Source: Pseudomonas putida
GTDB taxonomy: Bacteria; Pseudomonadota; Gammaproteobacteria; Pseudomonadales; Pseudomonadaceae
Direction of reading: 5' to 3'
DNA: 64,000 nucleotides
Assembly (NCBI RefSeq): GCF_002025705.1
Contig: NZ_CP018846.1
Span: 4,021,501-4,085,500 of the forward strand
Under the pieces are notes generated by a model that saw only the letters and a list, made by a program, of their open reading frames with translations, was not told the origin of the DNA and searched no databases. Both the position numbers and the translations under genes were made by a program. Of the stretch, positions 1 to 6,805 are shown one piece after another (within the stretch, counting starts at the first letter, position 1; each line of letters starts with the position of its first letter).

Positions 1-1279
1 CGACCTGGATGTCGCGCCCTACTTCCACCGCCCTGCACGCATTGCCCCATTACCCGATGCAAATGCCACGGTTGCCAACTCGGTGAGGCGCTTTCCCCGC
101 TACAACGGGGATGTCGACCATCTCCTGGGCTATCTGGAAGAATTCCCCGGGTATGTGGAAACACTGGACCTGGTCTACGACGTGCAGGCCGACCTGTTCA
201 TCACCGAGGAAGGCACCAACGAGGTAAGCCCGACTTATTACGAAGCCGAGCCAGGGACCGGCAACATGCGCATCGTCAGCAACGAAGGGCGGCAGGTGAC
301 GGACGCTATGCGCATGTCGTCCCTTCGCGCGCTCGGCATCGATGTGCAGTTTCCGGTGCAACTTCCCGCTGCGGCAATCGACGGCGCTCACCCCATACCC
401 AAACTGATCTCGTCGATTTGGGTCGGTGACAAGACGCTCGGCAACGAGCTGATCGATACCTTGGCAGCCAATGCGGCAAAGCTGCGAAACAGCCCCTATC
501 AGTATCGGCTGTTCCTGTCGAAGGCAAACCCGGTGGCGTTCGCGCAAAACCTCGAAAAGCTGGGTTCAAACGTGCCTGGCTTGCAAGTTTTGCCACTGGA
601 AGAACAACCCTTTTTCGAGGCCTTCACACAGAGCGAATACTTCGACCAATATCAAGCCGCGATCGCTGGCAATGGCGGAGTGGCCACCAACTACGCTTCC
701 GCCTCGGACGTGTTGCGCTACCCCATGCTGCATGCCGAAGGCGGGCTGTACATGGACGTCGATGACCAACTGCTGAGCAAGGCGCTGACTGTAGACGGCC
801 CGCACGACAGTGCAGCCATCGACACACTCGAACTGGCAACCAGCGATGATGGCCTCCTGCTGCATCCGCCCCTGCAAAACGAAAAGCTGGGCATGAACAG
901 CCTGTACAACACCAGCATGATCGGCAGCCACCCGGGCAACCCGACGCTGCGGGCCATTTCCGAAGAGATGCATGCGCGCTACCGGCTCAATACCGACTTC
1001 TATCACGCCCGCCCCACACTGGCCGACGATCCGGAAGGCTTCTACCGCTACGCCAGCCGCTTGAGCCAGCTGACCGGCCCCGCGATGCTAAACGCCGTGG
1101 TAGACAGGCTGTTGCCTGACCTTTACCAACTGCGCCAGTTGCACAACCTGTACACGATGCCACGCATCAACAGCTACCTGTACATCGACCTGGAAGCCTT
1201 CAAGGCCCTGCAGCGTGAACGCCTGCCGCTCAACCGCCTGGCCAGGGTTGGCGGCTTGCACTCGTGGGCCAGCACCTGA
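1..1279 (+). CDS. TcdA/TcdB-type glycosyltransferase toxin-like protein, 3' part (5' truncated by window edge)
   Basis: The reading frame is open back to base 2, so the GTG at 83 is probably internal and only the C-terminal ~425 residues are visible. Counting from that GTG, residues ~104-116 (IPKLISSIWVG) and ~206-228 (ASDVLRY, then GGLYMDVDD) match the catalytic core of the GT44/TcdA-TcdB glycosyltransferase family. The presumed metal- and sugar-binding DxD is D225-V-D227 (codons at 755-763). Such domains transfer a sugar from a UDP-sugar to a protein; clostridial toxins modify Rho GTPases, but the target here is unknown. The N-terminal delivery or dermonecrotic-toxin-like part would lie outside the window. 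It is the only plus-strand gene and converges on the chemotaxis operon across a shared terminator. I am confident of the fold, less so of toxicity. Confidence 0.75.
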   Translation, partial: DLDVAPYFHRPARIAPLPDANATVANSVRRFPRYNGDVDHLLGYLEEFPGYVETLDLVYDVQADLFITEEGTNEVSPTYYEAEPGTGNMRIVSNEGRQVTDAMRMSSLRALGIDVQFPVQLPAAAIDGAHPIPKLISSIWVGDKTLGNELIDTLAANAAKLRNSPYQYRLFLSKANPVAFAQNLEKLGSNVPGLQVLPLEEQPFFEAFTQSEYFDQYQAAIAGNGGVATNYASASDVLRYPMLHAEGGLYMDVDDQLLSKALTVDGPHDSAAIDTLELATSDDGLLLHPPLQNEKLGMNSLYNTSMIGSHPGNPTLRAISEEMHARYRLNTDFYHARPTLADDPEGFYRYASRLSQLTGPAMLNAVVDRLLPDLYQLRQLHNLYTMPRINSYLYIDLEAFKALQRERLPLNRLARVGGLHSWAST

Positions 1280-1291
1280 AGCAGGCACAAA

Positions 1292-1315
1292 AAAGGCGAC
1301 CTCAGGGTCGCCTTT
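1292..1315. terminator. Bidirectional intrinsic terminator between toxin-like gene and chemotaxis operon
   Basis: A perfect 10-bp stem (1292-1301 with 1306-1315) closes a TCAG loop. An A-tract precedes it and T-rich sequence follows it, so it can terminate both the plus-strand toxin-like gene ending at 1279 and the minus-strand operon ending at 1322. Confidence 0.85.
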
Positions 1316-1321
1316 CTTCTG

Positions 1322-1717
1322 TCATTCCGAGCGGTGCAACTTGCGCATCAGCTCCGCCTCGGCCTGGGTCAAGCCACAGGTCTCGGTCAATTCCGACACA
1401 CTCGCCCCCATCCCCACCAGCTTGGCGGCCTGACTGAAGGTGACGTTGTTGGGGTCGCGCTGCTCCAGGCGTTCCAGGCGGTCAGGCAAGGTCGCCACTG
1501 CCGCGCGCAACTCGTGAATGGCCTCACCCATGCGCACGGTACCGTTCTGGTAGTCGTCCAGGCGCTTGCCCAGGTCCTTGATGCGCTGGTCGCGCAGGGC
1601 ATCGCCCGCGGCCTGCTGCGCCGCCAGTTCGCGTTGGCGCTTGCTGTAGTTGAGAAAGAACCACAGGCTCACAGCCCACAGCAGCGCCAGGAAGATTACC
1701 GCCACCTCGAAGATCAA
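1322..1717 (-). CDS. DUF2802 membrane-anchored protein at the end of the chemotaxis operon
   Basis: This 131-residue protein has an N-terminal hydrophobic segment (residues ~2-22), a charged and probably coiled middle, and a C-terminal helical DUF2802 region (~90-130). It matches the conserved gene that follows cheW in Pseudomonas (PA1465 type). The TTG start follows the cheW stop by one base, implying translational coupling. Its function is unknown; position suggests a role linked to the chemosensory array or polar organisation. An internal GTG slightly downstream is an alternative start. Confidence 0.8.
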   Translation of the reverse strand: MIFEVAVIFLALLWAVSLWFFLNYSKRQRELAAQQAAGDALRDQRIKDLGKRLDDYQNGTVRMGEAIHELRAAVATLPDRLERLEQRDPNNVTFSQAAKLVGMGASVSELTETCGLTQAEAELMRKLHRSE

Positions 1718-1718
1718 C

Positions 1719-2198
1719 TCAGATGTTCTCCAGCTCGGACCACTCTTCCTCGGTCATCATCTTGTCCAGCTCGACCAGGATCAGCAGTTCGCCGTTCTTG
1801 TTGCACACGCCCTGGATGAACTTGGCCGACTCTTCGTTACCGACGTTCGGCGCCGTCTCGATTTCCGACTGACGCAGGTATACCACCTCGGCAACGCTGT
1901 CGACCAGGATGCCGACCACTTGCTTGTCAGCCTCGATGATCACGATACGGGTGTTGTCGGTCACGTCCGATGGCATCAGGCCAAAGCGCTGGCGGGTGTC
2001 GATCACCGTCACCACGTTGCCGCGCAGGTTGATGATGCCCAGCACGTAGCTAGGTGCGCCCGGCACCGGTGCGATCTCGGTGTAGCGCAGCACTTCCTGC
2101 ACCTGCATGACGTTGATGCCGTAGGACTCGTTGTCCAGACGGAAGGTTACCCACTGCAGGATCGGATCTTCAGAACCTTGCGCAGACGACTTTTTCAT
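1719..2198 (-). CDS. cheW: Chemotaxis coupling protein CheW
   Basis: This 159-residue single-domain CheW links methyl-accepting receptors to the kinase CheA in the cytoplasmic array. The features seen are the beta-barrel core (WVTFRLDNESYGINV), the VLGIINLRG motif and VVTVIDTRQRFG typical of CheW. It sits last but one in the che operon after parP, where the main CheW of the Pseudomonas F6-type chemotaxis cluster is expected. Confidence 0.95.
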   Translation of the reverse strand: MKKSSAQGSEDPILQWVTFRLDNESYGINVMQVQEVLRYTEIAPVPGAPSYVLGIINLRGNVVTVIDTRQRFGLMPSDVTDNTRIVIIEADKQVVGILVDSVAEVVYLRQSEIETAPNVGNEESAKFIQGVCNKNGELLILVELDKMMTEEEWSELENI

Positions 2199-2241
2199 TC
2201 CCCTAGCCCTCTAAATCCGCTGTTGGCGGTTGTGTTCGGTG

Positions 2242-3126
2242 TCATTTCTGTTTGGCGTGCAACTGCTTGACAGCGCCGCTGGCGATCAGCTCGGCCAGTT
2301 CGGCGACGTCGAGCAGTGCACACATGTGTTCGATGACCGTGCCGGCCAACCAGGGGCGCTGACCACGCTGGCTGCGCCACTTGATCTCGGCCGGGTCCAG
2401 GCGCAGCGAACGGCTGACCTGATGCACTGCCAGGCCCCATTCGTAGCCCTGCACGGAAATCACGTAATTCAGGCCCTGGCGAAAGTCTTCGCGGTAGCGG
2501 TCGGGCATGACCCAGCGCGCGGTGTCGAGCACCTTGAGGTTACCGGCCTGGCAAGTGAGGATGCCAAGGAACCAGTCCGGCTGGCCGAACAGCGGTGTCA
2601 GCTCCTGGCCTTCCAGGCTGTAGATCGAGCCCAGGCATACCAGCGGTACGGCCAAGGTCAACCCGGCAACGTCGAACAGCAGGCACTCGAACGGCTCGGC
2701 AGCCCAGGCTGGGCGGCCATCGATGCTGGCCGGCGGGACCGGTGTGTCCGCCATGCCTGCCGCTGGCAGGTGCACTTCGACCAAGGGTGCGACCGGCGCC
2801 GGTGCTGGCGCCTCGGTCAGCACCGGGATGCTGGCCTCGGCCACCACTTCAGCCTCGACCAGTGCCACCACTGGCTGCTCGACCGGCAATACGGCTGGCA
2901 GCACCTTCACCTGCGGCTCGGCGAAAGGCCTGGCTACAGGTGCTGGCTGACGTGCATCACGCGCCTGCTCTTCACGCACGGCGGCGGCGAATTCGTCGTT
3001 GGCCATGGGCGCATCGGCCGGCGCGGGCAGGTCGAGAATGTCCTCGGCCTCGGTGGCCTCTTGCAACAGCCCATCCAGGTACGACTGCAGGGCCAGTTGC
3101 GGCTTGGTGCCGACAGGCCGGTTCAT
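2242..3126 (-). CDS. parP: ParP-like chemotaxis array protein with C-terminal CheW-like domain
   Basis: This 294-residue protein has a long Pro/Ala/Val-rich linker (residues ~30-140) and a C-terminal CheW-like (AIF) domain (~148-280, with LTLAVPLVCLGSI and WFLGILTCQAGNLKVLDTARW). In polar-flagellated gammaproteobacteria ParP binds CheA and the ATPase ParC to keep the array at the pole. The ATG at 3126 overlaps the parC stop as ATGA, which fixes the start and implies coupling. An upstream in-frame extension is only open frame inside parC. The ParP name rests on architecture plus position next to a ParA-type ATPase. Confidence 0.85.
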   Translation of the reverse strand: MNRPVGTKPQLALQSYLDGLLQEATEAEDILDLPAPADAPMANDEFAAAVREEQARDARQPAPVARPFAEPQVKVLPAVLPVEQPVVALVEAEVVAEASIPVLTEAPAPAPVAPLVEVHLPAAGMADTPVPPASIDGRPAWAAEPFECLLFDVAGLTLAVPLVCLGSIYSLEGQELTPLFGQPDWFLGILTCQAGNLKVLDTARWVMPDRYREDFRQGLNYVISVQGYEWGLAVHQVSRSLRLDPAEIKWRSQRGQRPWLAGTVIEHMCALLDVAELAELIASGAVKQLHAKQK

Positions 3127-3914
3127 GAAGCCACCTGCGTGGCCGGCTTGTAGGTGAGCATATGCTTGAGCAGTGCCCGGTAGGCGATCACCCCGCGGCT
3201 CTTGCCGTCGAACTGCGACGGCGTGACGCCATTGCGGCTGGCATCGCGCAGGCGCGTGTCGACCGGGATGTAACCCTGCCACACCTGGTGTTCATAGGTA
3301 TCGCGCAGCACCTTGAGAGTGCCCAGCGAAGCCTGGGTACGGCGGTCGAACAGGGTCGGCACGATCTGGTACGGCAAGGCCTGCTTGCGCGAGCGGTTGA
3401 CCATGGCCAAGGTGCCGATCATGCGCTCCAGGCCTTTAACCGCAAGGAATTCGGTCTGCACCGGGATCACCAGTTGCTGGCTGGCAGCCAGTGCGTTGAC
3501 CATCAGCACGCCCAGCAAGGGCGGGCTGTCGATCAAGGCGAAATCGAAATCCTGCCACAACTGCGCCAGACTCTTGGCGATCACCAGGCCCAGGCCACTC
3601 TGCCCCGGCGACTGACGCTCCAGCACGGCCAGCGCGGTGCTCGACGGCAGCAACGAGATACGCTCATCGCTGGTGGGCAACAACAACTGACCTGGCAGGC
3701 CTTCAGGCACGCTGCCCTTGTGCAGGAACAGGTCGTAGCAGCTGTGCTCCAGGGCGTCCGGGTTGTGCCCGAAATAGCTGGTCATCGAGCCGTGCGGGTC
3801 GAGGTCGACGACGACCACGCGCTTGCCCGCCTCGGCCAGCAGGCCGGCCAGGGCGATGGTGGTCGTGGTCTTGCCAACGCCACCTTTTTGATTGGCTACT
3901 GCCCAGACTCTCAT
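3123..3914 (-). CDS. parC: ParC-like ParA-family ATPase for polar chemotaxis arrays
   Basis: This 263-residue ParA/Soj-type ATPase starts MRVWAVANQKGGVGKTTT, with a deviant Walker A (KGGVGKTT, residues ~10-17), a VVVVDLDPHGS switch and an FDFALIDSPP Walker B. In Vibrio and Pseudomonas this orphan ParA positions chemotaxis arrays through ParP rather than DNA. No parB is adjacent, which fits this role over chromosome partitioning. The start at 3914 places the P-loop at the normal distance from the N terminus; upstream open frame lacks family similarity. Confidence 0.85.
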   Translation of the reverse strand: MRVWAVANQKGGVGKTTTTIALAGLLAEAGKRVVVVDLDPHGSMTSYFGHNPDALEHSCYDLFLHKGSVPEGLPGQLLLPTSDERISLLPSSTALAVLERQSPGQSGLGLVIAKSLAQLWQDFDFALIDSPPLLGVLMVNALAASQQLVIPVQTEFLAVKGLERMIGTLAMVNRSRKQALPYQIVPTLFDRRTQASLGTLKVLRDTYEHQVWQGYIPVDTRLRDASRNGVTPSQFDGKSRGVIAYRALLKHMLTYKPATQVAS

Positions 3915-4026
3915 AGGACAACTCTTGTCTGATTGGCGTTGCAGGGTCCATGCGGGAGCGCAGGCTTCGATAAATCGAGCAAGACAACTGCCCCCATTAA
4001 ATTTGCTGTGACGGAGAATTGACGGC

Positions 4027-4884
4027 TCACTTCGCCGTCGTCGCTGCTGGGGCTGGTGGTGCACTTTGTGTGCCAGCACGGCGCAGCGCTGCATCCGGGG
4101 TGGCATTGGCACTGCCCGAACCGGTCAGGCTGCGGCGTACTTCAAGGTTGCGGGAAATCACCAGCACCACCCGCCGGTTGCGCGCGCGCCCTTCGGCGGT
4201 GTCGTTGCTGGCGACCGGCTGGTATTCGCCATAGCCCACCGAGGCCATGCGGGCCGGGTTGACCCCTTGCATCGCAAGCAAACGCACGATGCTCGCCGCC
4301 CGCGCCGCCGACAGCTCCCAGTTGGTCGGGTACTGCGCCGTGCGAATCGGCAGGTTGTCGGTGAAGCCCTCGACGTGCACCGGGTTGGCGAACGGTTTGA
4401 GGATGTTGCCGACCTTTTCGATGATGTCGAACGCCTTGTCACTGGGCATGGCATCGCCACTGCCGAACAGCAAGGACGAGTTGAGCTCGATCTCCACCCA
4501 CAGTTCGTTGCCGCGCACGGTCATCTGGTCAGACTTGATCAGGTCGCCAAAGGCATCGCGCACGTCATCGCTGATGGTCTTGAGCGGGTCGACGTTGGTC
4601 TGCGCAAGGCCCGCATCGGTCTGCTCGCTGTCCTTGATCAAGGGTTCTGCCGGTTTCACACTGAGCGGCTGCTCATCGCCGACCGGGATCGGCTTCATGC
4701 TGCGCTCAGGGTCGTTGAACACCCCGAGCAGCGCTTGCGAGATGACCTTGTACTTGCCCTCGTTGATCGAGGAAATTGAATACATGACCACGAAGAAAGC
4801 AAACAGTAAGGTGATGAAGTCGGCGTACGACACCAGCCAGCGTTCGTGGTTCTCGTGTTCCTCGGTATGACGGCGACGGCGCAT
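4027..4884 (-). CDS. motD: Flagellar motor stator protein MotD (MotB family)
   Basis: This 285-residue stator B-subunit has a short basic N terminus, one membrane helix (~20-42) carrying the proton-binding Asp22 in the SYADFITLL motif, and a periplasmic OmpA/MotB peptidoglycan-binding domain (~130-240, with VEGFTDNLPI and ELSAARAASIVRLL). Pseudomonads carry two stators; MotCD is the one in the che cluster and supports swarming and motion in viscous media. The gene starts 3 nt after motC. Confidence 0.93.
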   Translation of the reverse strand: MRRRRHTEEHENHERWLVSYADFITLLFAFFVVMYSISSINEGKYKVISQALLGVFNDPERSMKPIPVGDEQPLSVKPAEPLIKDSEQTDAGLAQTNVDPLKTISDDVRDAFGDLIKSDQMTVRGNELWVEIELNSSLLFGSGDAMPSDKAFDIIEKVGNILKPFANPVHVEGFTDNLPIRTAQYPTNWELSAARAASIVRLLAMQGVNPARMASVGYGEYQPVASNDTAEGRARNRRVVLVISRNLEVRRSLTGSGSANATPDAALRRAGTQSAPPAPAATTAK

Positions 4885-4887
4885 GGC

Positions 4888-5628
4888 TTACTCCATGAAG
4901 CCTTGCAGCTTCAGCTCGATCGAACGCGGGTTCTCGCCCTCGGCAATCGACAGCAGGCCTTCAAGCAGCATTTCGCGGTAGCGCGACTGGCGCATCACGA
5001 TGGCCTTGAGCTTGTTGGCGATCGGCAGCAGGACCAGGTTGGCACTGGCCACGCCGTAGATGGTGGCGACGAACGCCACGGCGATGCCGTTGCCCAGCTG
5101 CGAAGGATCGGCCAGGTTGCCCATCACGTGGATCAGGCCCATGACCGCACCGATGATACCGATGGTCGGGGCGTAGCCGCCCATGCTCTCGAACACCTTG
5201 GCGGCCTGGATATCACGGCTTTCCTGGGTCAGGAAGTCGACTTCGAGGATGCTGCGGATCGATTCCGGCTCGGCGCCATCGACCAGCAGCTGCAGGCCCT
5301 TGCGGGCGTACGGGTCAGGTTCGGCATCGGCCACGCCCTCCAGGCCGAGCAGGCCTTCCTTGCGTGCCACCAGGCTCCAGTTGACCACCCGGTCGATACC
5401 GCCGGCCAGGTCGACCCGTGGCGGGAAGAAGATCCAGCGCAGGATCTGCAGCGCGCGCTTGAAGGCCGACAGCGGCGACTGCAGCAATGCCGCCGCCAGG
5501 GTGCCGCCGAGCACGATCAGGCCGGCAGGGCCATTGAGCAAGGCGCCGACGTGGCCACCTTCAAGGAAGTTGCCGCCAACGATGGCGACGAACGCCAGAA
5601 TCAGGCCAATCAGGCTGAGCACATCCAT
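4888..5628 (-). CDS. motC: Flagellar motor stator protein MotC (MotA family)
   Basis: This 246-residue MotA/ExbB-type membrane protein begins MDVLSLIGLILAFVAIVGG. It has two N-terminal helices, a cytoplasmic loop and two C-terminal helices (ESMGGYAPTIGIIGAVMGLI onward) that form the proton channel with MotD. The ATG at 5628 shares one base with the cheB stop (TGATG), so I chose it over the upstream in-frame codon. Confidence 0.93.
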   Translation of the reverse strand: MDVLSLIGLILAFVAIVGGNFLEGGHVGALLNGPAGLIVLGGTLAAALLQSPLSAFKRALQILRWIFFPPRVDLAGGIDRVVNWSLVARKEGLLGLEGVADAEPDPYARKGLQLLVDGAEPESIRSILEVDFLTQESRDIQAAKVFESMGGYAPTIGIIGAVMGLIHVMGNLADPSQLGNGIAVAFVATIYGVASANLVLLPIANKLKAIVMRQSRYREMLLEGLLSIAEGENPRSIELKLQGFME

Positions 5629-6758
5629 CAGACACAAGCCTCGACCAGGTGTTTGCCGATTTCATCCAGGCTGTACACCGCGTCGGCCAGGTTGGCTTTG
5701 ACGATGGCCATGGGCATGCCGTAGATCACACAGCTGGCCTCATCCTGGGCCCACACGGTACTGCCGCCCTGCTTGAGCAGGCGCGCGCCTTCACGGCCGT
5801 CGGCGCCCATGCCGGTGAGCACCACCGACAGCACCTTGTCGCCGTAGGACTTGGCCGCCGAGCCGAAGGTGATGTCCACGCACGGCTTGTAGTTCAGGCG
5901 CTCGTCGCCCGGCAGGATCTTCACCGCACCACGGCCGTCGATCATCATCTGCTTGCCGCCAGGGGCCAGCAGTGCCAGGCCCGGGCGCAGCATGTCGCCA
6001 TCCTCGGCTTCCTTGACACTGATCTTGCACAGCTTGTCGAGGCGCTCGGCAAAGGCCTTGGTGAAAGCCGCAGGCATGTGCTGGATCAGCACGATCGGCG
6101 CCGGGAAGTTCGCCGGCAGCTGGGTCAGCACCCGCTGCAGGGCCACTGGGCCACCCGTGGAAGTGCCGATCGCCACCAGCTTGTAAGGCTTGCGCTTGGG
6201 TGCCGGGGCATGCGCTGCAGCAGGCGCCGGAGCCGCTGCGCGGGCTGGTGCGGCGCTGCGTACCGGCGCTGCGCTGGTAAGGCTGCTGGCGGGGGCATGG
6301 CTGCTGGCCGGCGCTGGCGCGGTGGCCGGCGCGTGGCTGGCGTAGCCGCCGAAACGGCGGTTGCTGCGCGAAATGGTATGCACCTTCTCGCACAGCAGCT
6401 GCTTGACCTTCTCCGGGTTGCGCGAGATGTCTTCGAAGTTCTTCGGCAGGTAATCCACCGCACCGGCATCCAGCGCGTCAAGGGTGACGCGGGCGCCTTC
6501 GTGGGTCAGCGAGGAGAACATCAACACTGGCGTCGGGCAGCGCTGCATGATGTGCCGCACTGCGGTGATGCCATCCATCATGGGCATCTCGTAGTCCATG
6601 GTGATGACATCGGGTTTGAGCGCCAGTGCCTGGTCGATCGCTTCCCTGCCGTTGGTCGCAGTGCCGACCACCTGGATCGTCGGGTCCGCCGAGAGGATTT
6701 CCGAAACGCGGCGGCGGAAGAAACCGGAATCATCCACCACCAGGACCTTGACTGCCAT
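5628..6758 (-). CDS. cheB: Chemotaxis protein-glutamate methylesterase CheB
   Basis: This 376-residue CheB demethylates and deamidates receptor glutamates during adaptation. It has an N-terminal receiver with acceptor Asp55 (VITMDYEMP), an Ala/Pro-rich linker (~140-188) and the methylesterase domain with the catalytic set Ser200 (GTSTGGP), His227 (IQHMP) and Asp321 (GMGADG). The chosen ATG has a GGAG 7-8 nt upstream. The linker is longer and more Ala/Pro-rich than in enteric CheB. No cheR is present in the window. Confidence 0.95.
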   Translation of the reverse strand: MAVKVLVVDDSGFFRRRVSEILSADPTIQVVGTATNGREAIDQALALKPDVITMDYEMPMMDGITAVRHIMQRCPTPVLMFSSLTHEGARVTLDALDAGAVDYLPKNFEDISRNPEKVKQLLCEKVHTISRSNRRFGGYASHAPATAPAPASSHAPASSLTSAAPVRSAAPARAAAPAPAAAHAPAPKRKPYKLVAIGTSTGGPVALQRVLTQLPANFPAPIVLIQHMPAAFTKAFAERLDKLCKISVKEAEDGDMLRPGLALLAPGGKQMMIDGRGAVKILPGDERLNYKPCVDITFGSAAKSYGDKVLSVVLTGMGADGREGARLLKQGGSTVWAQDEASCVIYGMPMAIVKANLADAVYSLDEIGKHLVEACV

Positions 6759-6805
6759 AAACACTCCATTAGGCGGCGCAACCCGCCAGGGTGCGCCGCC
6801 GAAAA

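Noticed and set aside
83..85. GTG at 83 as the true start of the toxin-like gene
   Set aside because: The frame is open to the window edge, and no clear ribosome site precedes it; the protein family is much larger.
3123..3914. Chromosome or plasmid partition ParA
   Set aside because: No parB or parS is nearby, and the partner is a CheW-like ParP within the chemotaxis operon.
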